From NCBI GenBank assembly GCA_003094555.1, contig NATW01000121.1, positions 1-54,243 on the forward strand: a stretch of DNA of 54,243 nucleotides, given 5' to 3'. The notes beneath the pieces are model-generated. The model saw only the letters and a program-made list of their open reading frames with translations, was not told the origin of the DNA and made no database searches. Within the stretch, counting starts at the first letter, position 1; each line of letters starts with the position of its first letter. Both the position numbers and the translations under genes were made by a program. Shown here piece after piece: positions 37,146-44,916 of this stretch. The stretch is from a gamma proteobacterium symbiont of Ctena orbiculata. GTDB lineage: Bacteria > Pseudomonadota > Gammaproteobacteria > Chromatiales > Chromatiaceae.

Positions 37146-37204
37146 GAAAATTTTCCTTGCTATGAGAATTTTCAATATCGTTGCTGACGGCGCGCGGCTA
37201 TAAT
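37146..37204 (+). promoter_or_regulatory. Candidate yciK-gene promoter with two upstream palindromes
   Basis: A perfect TATAAT lies at 37199-37204, giving a leader of about 23 bases. Two near-identical palindromes precede it: GAAAATTTTC (37146-37155) and GAGAATTTTC (37164-37173), with centres 18 bases apart. No strong -35 is present, which would fit an activator-dependent promoter. Confidence 0.4.
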
Positions 37205-37233
37205 GCACCCCCCGACAAGAACCAACCTACTCC

Positions 37234-37995
37234 ATGCAAGACTACAATCCCGACAAAGACCTGCTCATTGAACGCGTCATTCTGGTTACCGGAGCCGGCA
37301 GCGGAATCGGCCAGGCGGCGGCTAAAAAATTTGCCGAATATGGTGCAACAGTGGTGCTACTGGGACGCAATGAGCACAGACTGGAGCAGACTTACGACCA
37401 GATAGAAGCGGCCGGATGGCCCACACCGGCGCTTATACCCTTCGACCTGGAGAAGGCACCGACCGAGGACTATTACGCCCTGGGCGAGAGCCTCTATCAG
37501 GAGTTCGGTCAATTACATGGCCTGCTCCACAATGCTGCCAAACTTGCACTCTTGAGTCGCATCGACGATTTCGATCCGGTAACCTGGAACAGCGTCATCC
37601 AAGTCAATCTGAACGCTGCGTTCCTGCTGACCCAGGCCTGTCTGCCACTGCTGCGCAAGGCGGATGACGCCTCTATCCTATTCACATCGGATCGGGTGGG
37701 CCGAAAAGGCCGGGCCTACTGGGGTGCCTATGGGGTATCCAAATTCGCCATCGAAGGATTGATGCAGACACTGGCCGAAGAATTGGAAAGCAGTCAGATT
37801 CGGGTCAACAGCATCGCCCCGGGGCCGACACAGACGGCCCTGCGCGCCTGGGCCTATCCCGGTGAGGATCCCACCAGCTTACCTCTGCCCGATCAGATAA
37901 TGAATAACTATCTCTATCTAATGGGACCGGACAGCAAGGAGATTAAAGGTCAAGCATTGTCTGCGCAAGCAGTAACCCAAGTTGATAAAAGCTAG
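37234..37995 (+). CDS. YciK family short-chain dehydrogenase
   Basis: The 253-residue classical SDR has the NAD(P)-binding ILVTGAGSGIGQAAAKKFAE, the LLGRNE specificity segment, LLHNAAKL (an NNAG-like motif) and catalytic residues in ILFTSDRVGRKGRAYWGAYG followed by VSKFAIEGL (Ser, Tyr and Lys). The N terminus MQDYNPDKDLLIERVILVTG is characteristic of the YciK group. Physiological substrate is unknown. It is placed after mupP as in Pseudomonas, but a 114-base gap with its own -10 box suggests separate transcription. Confidence 0.9.
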   Translation: MQDYNPDKDLLIERVILVTGAGSGIGQAAAKKFAEYGATVVLLGRNEHRLEQTYDQIEAAGWPTPALIPFDLEKAPTEDYYALGESLYQEFGQLHGLLHNAAKLALLSRIDDFDPVTWNSVIQVNLNAAFLLTQACLPLLRKADDASILFTSDRVGRKGRAYWGAYGVSKFAIEGLMQTLAEELESSQIRVNSIAPGPTQTALRAWAYPGEDPTSLPLPDQIMNNYLYLMGPDSKEIKGQALSAQAVTQVDKS

Positions 37996-38013
37996 CCTGG
38001 AAGTTTGAATTAT

Positions 38014-38187
38014 CTATTCACCGCTCACTGCAAGTGTCTGGACATCATTGAACTCTCTGGCAACCATATCCCGATAGCGCTGCAATATCTGTTTCTCATG
38101 ATCGTTTCGTGCTGCTTTGATCATATCTATGGATTGGATTACTTTTAGCCGTTCTTTTTGTGTGATACCACTGGTCAACTTTGGCAT
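38014..38187 (-). CDS. Small unknown protein (57 residues)
   Basis: I do not recognise this protein. The ATG at 38187 has an excellent ribosome-binding site, GGGGAGAG, eight bases upstream, which favours it over the longer frame starting ten codons earlier. The 57-residue product (MPKLTSGITQKERLKVI ...) is highly charged, with no cysteine, signal peptide or membrane segment. It is predicted by eye to be mostly helical (SIDMIKAARNDHEKQILQRY). It faces the YciK-type gene tail to tail with a gap of 18 bases. A 313-base AT-rich region precedes it. Confidence 0.55.
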   Translation of the reverse strand: MPKLTSGITQKERLKVIQSIDMIKAARNDHEKQILQRYRDMVAREFNDVQTLAVSGE

Positions 38188-38500
38188 ATCATCTCTCCCC
38201 GAATCCCATACTGGCAAAACCTAACCTGCAGTTACCTGATATCAAATTTGACTGACATGGAGGAAGTCTTCCTTCTGACTCGGCACTTGTCGTTTTATAC
38301 ATTCTTCTTGACGGGATCTAACCTGTTATGAGCTAGCTTAGACGAGAAATATTACAAATGTAATACCCGAGTGTTAAACTATGTTAATACACCTAGATAA
38401 TGCTCTACATTTATAACGCAACATATTGATAATAATTACGTATTAACCTGGATACCCTAGTTTACTGATTCGGTGATATCTCGAGATTCGTATAAAATCA
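38188..38500. other. AT-rich intergenic region with dyads
   Basis: The 313 bases between the small gene and the Kef-type antiporter contain no convincing gene. They hold a 16-bp palindrome (arms TATTACA/TGTAATA, 38350-38365) and an imperfect hairpin around AGGAAGTCTTCCT near 38263. Both could be regulatory; neither matches a consensus I know. Confidence 0.4.
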
Positions 38501-40225
38501 CTATTTTTTCCGCACCACATCATCATCCGACTTCACCAATGTATAGTTGTCCTGTCTCACCCCCTGCAGCAGCAGGTCGACACTGTCATTCGGTACATCA
38601 ACCATCTGCAGTGCGATAGCCCCGAGGCGCAGGCTACTCTCCAGTGCCTCAGGAAAGGCATGACTTGCCCCCGCACTGACCAGGTGGCCACAAGCCTCGA
38701 GATCACGCGCCCTTGAGACCACCGGAACATGAGGGTAGGTGTTGCGCACATGGGAAGTAGTGCGCAAGGCGACAGTACCGCTGTCCACGGTCAATACCAC
38801 CAAAGAGGCGTTGCCAACATTGGCGGCATCGAGCAGATCGGGATCGCTGATATCCCCATAGTAGACCGGCAGGCCATCCTTCTTACCCTGAGCGACACGT
38901 TCCGGATGGGTATCGAACACAACGATCGGCACGCCACTGCTATGCAGCAGCACCGCAACGGTATGTCCCACACGGCCGTATCCGCCGATAATCACCCGTC
39001 GACTCTCCCCGCCTTTATCCGATGGATAGCGCAAGTCATCGGTTTTGGCGCCGCTGCTGTCGAATCGCTTTGCCAATTGATCACTGACGCCAATCAGTAA
39101 GGGGGTCAACAGCATACTCACGGATATCACACCCACGGCTGTGACGAAGGTGGTATCGTCCACCACGTTCAGGGCTTTTGCCGCAGCGAACAGAACAAAT
39201 CCGAACTCACCGCCTTGGGCAAGAAAGAAACTCACCCGCATCGCAATCTTTTTTGAATAGCCGAAACCGAGGGCAAGCAGAAACAGCACCAAAAACTTGA
39301 TCGATACAATGACAAGAATATGCTGAATAAAGATCCCAAAGTGGTTAGAGATGGCGGCAAAGTCGATCGACATACCGACTGCGACAAAGAACAGACTCAT
39401 CAGCAAACCCTTATAGGGTTCGACGAAGGCCTGAATCTGTAATCGGTAGCTCGATCCCGATAACAGCATACCCATGACAAAGGCCCCAAGGGCCATGGAC
39501 AGACCCACCTGATCCATGACCCAGGCAGCCAGGAATACAGCCAACATGACGACCAACAGAAAGCCCTCTCTGTTGCCCTGTTTTGCCAACTGATTGAGCA
39601 TGAACGGCAGGATATAACGACCCACCACCACAACCATGGCAATCATCCCGATCTCGATCATCAGCTGTTGCCATGCGGGGATCTCGGCGGAGACCCCGCC
39701 TGTCTCGGAAAAGATCGGTACCAGGGCCAATAGGGGCACGATGGCCAGATCCTGCATCAACAGGATTGAAAAGGCGGTCGTGCCGTGGGGGCTGGCAATC
39801 TCCCCTCGTTCCTGCAGAATCTGGATCACAAAGGCGGTTGAAGAGAGCGCAAAGGTAAGCCCTATCAGCAGGGATAGCAGCCAGGATGCCTGCCATTGAT
39901 TGAAGTAAAATGCCAATATCAGGCCGGTCACAAGAATCTGCAGCAGTCCCAGGCCAAACACCTCTCTACGCATCGCCCACAAACGACGCGGCCTCATCTC
40001 CAGACCAATGATGAAGAGCAATAAAACCACACCCAGCTCAGTGAAGTGTCTGACATCCTCCACATGCTCTGTCACGTACGGACCGGGGGAATACGGGCCG
40101 ACAATTATGCCGGCCACCAGCAAACCCAATATGGAGCCCAGACCCAGATGCTTGAACAGCGCCACGGCAACCGAGGTTGCGATCAGCAAAAGCAACGCTG
40201 AAAACAGAAATGTATCGAGATGCAT
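38501..40225 (-). CDS. Kef-type monovalent cation:proton antiporter (CPA2) with TrkA-N domain
   Basis: The 574-residue protein has about twelve membrane segments over residues 1-385, with family stretches LGLLVAGIIVGPYSPGP, VLLLFIIGLEMRPRRLW, ALSSTAFVIQILQERGE and FFLAQGGEFGFVLFAA. A cytosolic TrkA-N/RCK domain (about 405-520) follows, with the Rossmann motif VIIGGYGRVGHTVAVLLHSS and YYGDISDPDLLDAANVG. KefB and KefC are potassium efflux systems gated by glutathione adducts; this one may exchange K+ or Na+ for protons. No ancillary KefF/KefG gene is adjacent, so the gating signal is uncertain. Confidence 0.92.
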   Translation of the reverse strand: MHLDTFLFSALLLLIATSVAVALFKHLGLGSILGLLVAGIIVGPYSPGPYVTEHVEDVRHFTELGVVLLLFIIGLEMRPRRLWAMRREVFGLGLLQILVTGLILAFYFNQWQASWLLSLLIGLTFALSSTAFVIQILQERGEIASPHGTTAFSILLMQDLAIVPLLALVPIFSETGGVSAEIPAWQQLMIEIGMIAMVVVVGRYILPFMLNQLAKQGNREGFLLVVMLAVFLAAWVMDQVGLSMALGAFVMGMLLSGSSYRLQIQAFVEPYKGLLMSLFFVAVGMSIDFAAISNHFGIFIQHILVIVSIKFLVLFLLALGFGYSKKIAMRVSFFLAQGGEFGFVLFAAAKALNVVDDTTFVTAVGVISVSMLLTPLLIGVSDQLAKRFDSSGAKTDDLRYPSDKGGESRRVIIGGYGRVGHTVAVLLHSSGVPIVVFDTHPERVAQGKKDGLPVYYGDISDPDLLDAANVGNASLVVLTVDSGTVALRTTSHVRNTYPHVPVVSRARDLEACGHLVSAGASHAFPEALESSLRLGAIALQMVDVPNDSVDLLLQGVRQDNYTLVKSDDDVVRKK

Positions 40226-40440
40226 AGAGCCTCGTCACTATTCGTTATTCTATGTCTAACATACCGCACACTGCCCATCCTTAAACAGACAACTTACGGG
40301 TGATATTGTGAATTACCCGCCTATCAGACTAAGCAGGATAAGGATTTAACCCTATAAAGTGTTGGGATTTCCCCGCATTGTAATCCTAGCCATCTACGCT
40401 AATTTCAATCTTAACGGATTTATAATGTTGGGAGGAGCAA

Positions 40441-40677
40441 ATGATCAATTTCGACGCCAATGCGGTGGTTCATATCAATGAATCCTTATCTCATGAACAG
40501 ATACAAAATATAGAAAAAAATCTCTCCGGGGTGAGGGGTGTTGTCAGCGCATGCGCTCACATCAAAACACCTCACCTGATGGTGGTTGATTACGATCCAC
40601 AGACTATTCATTCAAGGGATCTGCTCTCACACTTCAAGCGCAGTGGCGTGCATGCCTCACTGATCGGTGGTATTTAA
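40441..40677 (+). CDS. Small HMA-like ferredoxin-fold protein lacking CxxC
   Basis: The 78-residue protein has a strong ribosome-binding site (GGGAGGAGC, four bases before the ATG). The pattern beta (AVVHIN), helix (SHEQIQNIEKNLSGVRGV), beta (SACAHIKTPHLMVVDYDP), helix (SRDLLSHFKRSG) and beta (HASLIGGI) is that of heavy-metal-associated domains. The metal-binding CxxC at the first loop is absent. Instead there is one cysteine (Cys38) and seven histidines (11, 18, 40, 45, 57, 64, 71). It may bind a metal differently or act as a protein-protein module. Function is not known. Confidence 0.72.
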   Translation: MINFDANAVVHINESLSHEQIQNIEKNLSGVRGVVSACAHIKTPHLMVVDYDPQTIHSRDLLSHFKRSGVHASLIGGI

Positions 40678-40770
40678 CATTCTGTGAGGTGCCAACTTGG
40701 GTGTAATCTCCAATTGCATTCCCCCTGCATTCACTGGCATGGTTAGGGGAAATAACGATAACCGAGATCA

Positions 40771-41016
40771 ATGCATAGTCCCAGACGTTTCAATATACCA
40801 CTGGAAACCTTGTTAGAGGCGAAAAAGTGCACCAAAAATCATGCCTGTCTCACAGAAAGTGATTACAAGCTGTGTGGTATCAGATTAACCACCGACAATA
40901 CATCGCGAATGGTTTGCGGTAAGGGTAAAGGCTGCCCCTACAGTTCCAAATTGGGTAATCAGGTGGTATGCACCTGCCCGGTTAGGCACGCCATTTTCAG
41001 TAAATACGGCGTCTGA
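40771..41016 (+). CDS. Cysteine-rich small unknown protein
   Basis: I do not recognise this 81-residue protein. It carries seven cysteines at 20, 26, 35, 49, 55, 67 and 69, spaced in C-x5-C, C, C-x5-C and C-x-C groups, plus His24 and His73, which suggests a metal or iron-sulfur site or disulfides. No signal peptide is present, so a cytosolic metal-binding role is more likely than disulfides. The Shine-Dalgarno is weak (CGAG). It lies 12 bases upstream of the DUF2461 gene, so the two are probably cotranscribed. Confidence 0.6.
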   Translation: MHSPRRFNIPLETLLEAKKCTKNHACLTESDYKLCGIRLTTDNTSRMVCGKGKGCPYSSKLGNQVVCTCPVRHAIFSKYGV

Positions 41017-41028
41017 TCCTGTAGATAC

Positions 41029-41718
41029 ATGGATAGGTTCAAAGGCTTTCCACCACAGACCCTCCCTTTCCTGGTAGCACTGTCACACAACAATAATCGC
41101 GAATGGTTCGCCGAGAACAAACAGCAATACGAATCCAGTGTCAGAGAACCGGCTCTCGCATTTATCGAAGAGATGGCGCCAAAACTGAGGGATATCTCAA
41201 CCGAGTTTCGCGCCATCGCAAAAAAAACCGGTGGTTCGTTGATGCGCGTCTATCGGGATACCCGCTTCTCCAAGGACAAGACCCCCTATAAAACCAATAT
41301 CGGGATTCAGTTCAGACACAATCTGGGCAAGGATGTGCATGCCCCTGGATTCTATCTCCATATCGAGCCCGGTGAGTGTTTCCTCGGTGCGGGAATCTGG
41401 CACCCGGAGTCCAAGACCCTGGCCAAAATCAGAAACTTCATCACTGACAATCCCGCAGCCTGGCAGGCGGCACTGAAGGAGAATCCATTCCGCAGGCACT
41501 TTCAACTGGCAGGGGACAGCTTGATCAGACCGCCGAGGGGCTTTCCCGCAGACCATCCGCTGCTGGAGGATCTGAAACGCAAGGACTTCATCGCCCTCAA
41601 ACCCTTCGACAGTGAAGAGATCCTCAAGACCTCGTTTAGTAACTTCGTGACCAGAGGTTTCAAACAGACCGACTCCCTGATGCGCTATCTTTGTGCCGCG
41701 GTGGAGGTCAATTACTGA
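41029..41718 (+). CDS. DUF2461 family protein
   Basis: The 229-residue protein matches the DUF2461 (TIGR02453) family throughout: FKGFPPQTLPFLVALSHNNN, REWFAENKQQYESSVREPAL, VYRDTRFSKDKTPYKTNIGI, FYLHIEPGECFLGAGIWHPE and HPLLEDLKRKDFIALKPF. The family is widespread in bacteria but its function is unknown. The highly conserved RDTRFSKDK-PYK segment suggests a phosphate or nucleic-acid binding site. No membrane segment or signal peptide. It shares an operon with the cysteine-rich protein before it. Confidence 0.9.
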   Translation: MDRFKGFPPQTLPFLVALSHNNNREWFAENKQQYESSVREPALAFIEEMAPKLRDISTEFRAIAKKTGGSLMRVYRDTRFSKDKTPYKTNIGIQFRHNLGKDVHAPGFYLHIEPGECFLGAGIWHPESKTLAKIRNFITDNPAAWQAALKENPFRRHFQLAGDSLIRPPRGFPADHPLLEDLKRKDFIALKPFDSEEILKTSFSNFVTRGFKQTDSLMRYLCAAVEVNY

Positions 41719-41754
41719 GGATCAAAGGCGTTAGAGCTATGTGCAGGCGTAGGA

Positions 41755-41768
41755 TGCGGCTTGCCGCA
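41755..41768. repeat. Palindrome resembling a REP-type sequence
   Basis: TGCGGC-TT-GCCGCA within GTAGGATGCGG... is the kind of palindrome found in repetitive extragenic elements. Only one copy is visible in this window, so repetition is not shown. Confidence 0.3.
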
Positions 41769-41817
41769 CCGTTGTACCCTCCAGATACTTCGGTGCCTTG
41801 GTGATGCTTGTGTTTCA

Positions 41818-41834
41818 GTGGGGCAGGGCCCCAC
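41818..41834. terminator. GC-rich hairpin between convergent genes
   Basis: GTGGGGC-AGG-GCCCCAC is a perfect 7-bp stem between the DUF2461 gene and the converging GTPase gene. CCTTT follows on the + strand; there is no proper T-run. It is a plausible bidirectional stop signal. Confidence 0.42.
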
Positions 41835-41891
41835 CAATTCCCTTTGAGTAACCTTGAATTTTCCTAATATTTGAGGACTGAATAGCTCAGC

Positions 41892-43253
41892 TTAGACGCG
41901 CAGCCTCTGGCGGATCTCTTCCCGCGCCTGCTGCAGGATGGAATCCTTGTCCACGGACTCCAGGATCTGTTGCACGATGGTCTTGGGCCCGCCACTCCCC
42001 CATGAGCGCCCCTGGGCGAAATAACGCTGGGCCGCTTTACCCACGACATAGGTTGTGTAATAGCCCATCGCCCCCTGGGCCGCTGCGGTCACCAGGGTCG
42101 AGAGGCCTGCACTGCCTGCCTTGAGGGCGCTGGCGGCCACATTCACTGTCCATACGGTGGCCATCAGCAGTGCCATCTGGGCACCGATGGTTTTTATCAG
42201 CTCTCCTGCCTCACCCCGGGACAGGGACATGCCGTAGACACGAGCCAGATGCATGACCATCGAGGCATCCAGCGCCAGAGCAGCCACGATATCGGCAACC
42301 GGTATCGGATTCAGTGCAACCGCAACACCCTTACCCAGGCAATAGCCACCTATTACCCGCTCCGCCACCTCCTGACGCACCTTCACGATTCGACCGGCAA
42401 CCTCGTCACTGAGCTCACCGGCGAACAGGCTGGCATTGAGTACAGAGAGCACCATACCCTCGCGCTCGATCAGCTGCCATAGACTGTTCGCCAGCTGGGT
42501 CACATCGGGCAGAGGGCGTTTGCGGATCTCCTGCTCTCTACCTTTGTCATCCGTTTGTAGATAGATCCGTTGCGCGGGGTGAGCTGCCACCGGCACGATA
42601 AAGGAAGCAGCGACCAGCCCCTGTAGCTTCTCCTGCAGACTGGCGAGCAAGAGCTTCAACTCATCATCGGTATAGCGATCGGACTTGTTGAGCACCACCA
42701 GAATCGGACGGTTGCGCTGATGCAGGGAGCGTATGGCCTGCAACTCGGTTTGGGTCAGGTCGGCATCCACCACGAACAGTACCAGATCGGCACGACCTGC
42801 CACATCCTCGGCCATCCGCTCACGCGCCTCACCACTGATCTCATTGATACCTGGTGTGTCGATAAGATAGACCCCGCCAGCCTCAACCTCCTGCCACGGC
42901 GCCATGTCGCTATGCCGCGTCTCACCGTGCAGGGCGCTGACCGCAAATCGCTCCTCCCCCAAGAGGGCGTTCAGCAGCGCAGATTTACCCACACTGACTC
43001 TGCCGAATACAGCAATATGCAGGTGACCGTGCTCCAGCTTGTCGAGCATCGCCTCGACCTGCATGAAGTCATCCTTCAGGCTGTCGCGCACACCATTCGG
43101 CAGGCGTTCATCCTCTAACAGCTCGCGCAGGTTCTCCCGCGCCAGCTGGAGATGCTCTTCCCCTTGGGGCCCTGGATTGGAATCACTCTCTTTTTCTGTA
43201 CTCTTCCACAGCCAGCCGGGCAAAATGTTTTGCACGGCTTTCCAGATTTCCAC
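41892..43253 (-). CDS. Era-like GTPase with C-terminal DUF697 membrane region (second of a pair)
   Basis: The 453-residue protein starts with GTG at 43253, preceded seven bases earlier by GAGGAGG, so the 71-base overlap with the previous GTPase gene is probably real. GTPase motifs are G1 FGRVSVGKSALLNALLG (about 83-98), G3 DTPG and G4 NKSD. A long helical region follows, then a DUF697-like part with hydrophobic stretches (VALNPIPVADIVAALALDAS; MVMHLARVYGMSLSRGEAG). The N-terminal MEIWKAVQNILPGWLWKST is amphipathic. Such GTPases are thought to act at membranes; no substrate is known. Translational coupling suggests work with the upstream paralogue. Confidence 0.85.
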   Translation of the reverse strand: MEIWKAVQNILPGWLWKSTEKESDSNPGPQGEEHLQLARENLRELLEDERLPNGVRDSLKDDFMQVEAMLDKLEHGHLHIAVFGRVSVGKSALLNALLGEERFAVSALHGETRHSDMAPWQEVEAGGVYLIDTPGINEISGEARERMAEDVAGRADLVLFVVDADLTQTELQAIRSLHQRNRPILVVLNKSDRYTDDELKLLLASLQEKLQGLVAASFIVPVAAHPAQRIYLQTDDKGREQEIRKRPLPDVTQLANSLWQLIEREGMVLSVLNASLFAGELSDEVAGRIVKVRQEVAERVIGGYCLGKGVAVALNPIPVADIVAALALDASMVMHLARVYGMSLSRGEAGELIKTIGAQMALLMATVWTVNVAASALKAGSAGLSTLVTAAAQGAMGYYTTYVVGKAAQRYFAQGRSWGSGGPKTIVQQILESVDKDSILQQAREEIRQRLRV

Positions 43254-44685
43254 TCAGCGCCTCCTCGAAATAGTCCAGTGCCTGAACGGTCTTGAGGGTA
43301 CCGCTCTCATGCAGGGTCTTAACCACGGCCTTGCCCAGGCCCTCAAAAATCAGGCCGTAGGCGACGGCATGGATCAATCCCCCTGTCACTGTGCCCACAC
43401 CTGGAAAGGCTTTTAATACATTGCCTGTCAGGGCCAGCAGCAGGGTCATGCGTTTGCCCACATTCTGACTCGCAAGCTCGATAAAATGTTCAACATCCAC
43501 CTCTCGTGCCTTGACCTCATACAGGGAGGTCAGTGCCTTCACCATCTGCACACCGAGGTAGCCCTGGATCAGGATATCGGTGCCAGGACTGATTGCCGCC
43601 ATGGCTCCCATCATCGCCTTGCCGGTGTATTGTCTCACCAGCTTCTCCCCTTGTTGTTGGCGATGGGCCTGGGTCGCCAGGTGAAGCTTCTCTGCACCCA
43701 AGCGTACCAGGCTCTCATCCCGCTGGGTTTCGAGCCGCTCCCGCTCCCTGGCGATACGCAGCTCAATCGCACTCATTAGCCCTTCAATCCTTGCCTCCCT
43801 GTCACGCAGTTCCCGCCACTCTCTACCCGAGGCATCGATACGCGTGACCTCCTCCTTTCCACCTGCCTGAACCGGTATTACCTCAATCTCCGGCACTCGC
43901 TCTCTGATCCTGGTCGAGATGGCCTTGAGCTCCTCCTCGCTAAAGCGATCCTGTTTGTTCAAGGCCAGTATCAGGGGGCGTTCGTGGGCCTGAAGCTCTA
44001 ACAGCTCAAGATATTGATCACGGGTCAATTCCCCGTCACAGACATAGATCACGAGGTGAGCCCGTCTTGCCTCCTCGCGGGCAATGCGCCCATGCTCGGG
44101 GTTGGGATCGAGTATGCCTGGCGCATCGGTCAGTTGCAGATCCACATCCTCACCATCCGTATAGTGGTAGTGAGCAACCTGCCTGGTAGTGCCGGCGCGG
44201 GGATCGACTTCAATCTCCTCGGCCTCGGTAATCGCCTTGATAAGTGCGCTCTTGCCGGCGGATACGGCACCGAAAAAGGCCACGTAGAACGCCAGTTGCT
44301 CAGCCCGTTGATCGAGCTCCTGCAACTCTTGCCGTGCCTCCGCGGTATCGACCCCTTTGGCATCCGCTTGCTGCAACGCCTCGCTCAATGCATCTCTGTT
44401 CTCCGGCAGAAGATCCCTCGATCCCTGATCAACCGGTTTCCGCCTCACCGGCCGTAACAACAACCAACTCAGGATTGAAACCAGCAGGGCAAAGCCGAAC
44501 AGGCCTATGGCATAGAGAACCAGTAGCGCCGGTGAGAGCTGATCGAGTATCTGCCAAATACTGAGCGCGGATTCGGTTAGCTGTAGAATGAGCAACAGTG
44601 CCAACAGGACGACAAACACAATCGCTATCAGTAGCAGGAGCCGTAGGATGCGCTTTTGTGATGTGGGAACCTGTTGCTCTTTCAT
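43183..44685 (-). CDS. Membrane-anchored GTPase with DUF697 region (first of a pair)
   Basis: The 500-residue protein has two N-terminal membrane segments (LRLLLLIAIVFVVLLALLLI near residues 15-35, LLVLYAIGLFGFALLVSIL near 53-72). A GTPase domain follows with G1 FFGAVSAGKSALIKAI, a G3 variant DAPG (usual DTPG) and G4 NKQD. The C-terminal part resembles DUF697 (ISPGTDILIQGYLGVQMVKA). The layout differs from the following gene, which lacks the N-terminal anchors. Its last 71 bases overlap that gene. The anchor, the G motifs and the pairing suggest a membrane-associated GTPase complex. Confidence 0.87.
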   Translation of the reverse strand: MKEQQVPTSQKRILRLLLLIAIVFVVLLALLLILQLTESALSIWQILDQLSPALLVLYAIGLFGFALLVSILSWLLLRPVRRKPVDQGSRDLLPENRDALSEALQQADAKGVDTAEARQELQELDQRAEQLAFYVAFFGAVSAGKSALIKAITEAEEIEVDPRAGTTRQVAHYHYTDGEDVDLQLTDAPGILDPNPEHGRIAREEARRAHLVIYVCDGELTRDQYLELLELQAHERPLILALNKQDRFSEEELKAISTRIRERVPEIEVIPVQAGGKEEVTRIDASGREWRELRDREARIEGLMSAIELRIARERERLETQRDESLVRLGAEKLHLATQAHRQQQGEKLVRQYTGKAMMGAMAAISPGTDILIQGYLGVQMVKALTSLYEVKAREVDVEHFIELASQNVGKRMTLLLALTGNVLKAFPGVGTVTGGLIHAVAYGLIFEGLGKAVVKTLHESGTLKTVQALDYFEEALSGNLESRAKHFARLAVEEYRKRE

Positions 44686-44785
44686 GACGCTAGACGTTGC
44701 TGGAAATCTTCAGACATAATCCTGATCGACTAGAATACGTTAGAAACCGACCCTAGTGTACCTCGTTATAGATTCAGGTCCCTAG

Positions 44786-44894
44786 GGCCTGTTAACACTA
44801 ATCCAATGCACACTGTTGTGCCTGAAAAAGCGCCAGTCAAGGCGCACCCCAAGGGCACTTCCTTCGGGGCGCACTGGATTAGTGTTAACAGGCC
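44786..44894. mobile_element. MITE-like element with 20-bp perfect terminal inverted repeats
   Basis: The left terminal repeat GGCCTGTTAACACTAATCCA (44786-44805) is the exact reverse complement of the right one (44875-44894). CTAG flanks the left end (44782-44785) and TTAG the right (44895-44898). Both fit YTAR, the four-base target class used by IS5-group elements, though the two copies differ at the first base. The 69-base interior has no transposase and could fold into a GC-rich hairpin (GCGCACCCC ... GGGGCGC). It is therefore a non-autonomous element, mobilised in trans if at all. Two single ends of the family lie at 28024 and 35666. The family name is not established. Confidence 0.75.
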
Positions 44895-44916
44895 TTAGAA
44901 CAGCCATGGAGCCGAG

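Noticed and set aside
40297-40320. CGGGT ... ACCCG dyad upstream of the HMA-like gene
   Set aside because: Only 5 bp with a long loop and no T-run; likely chance.
40421-40426. TATAAT directly before the HMA-like gene
   Set aside because: A start site from this box would fall at or inside the Shine-Dalgarno, leaving no usable leader, and there is no -35.
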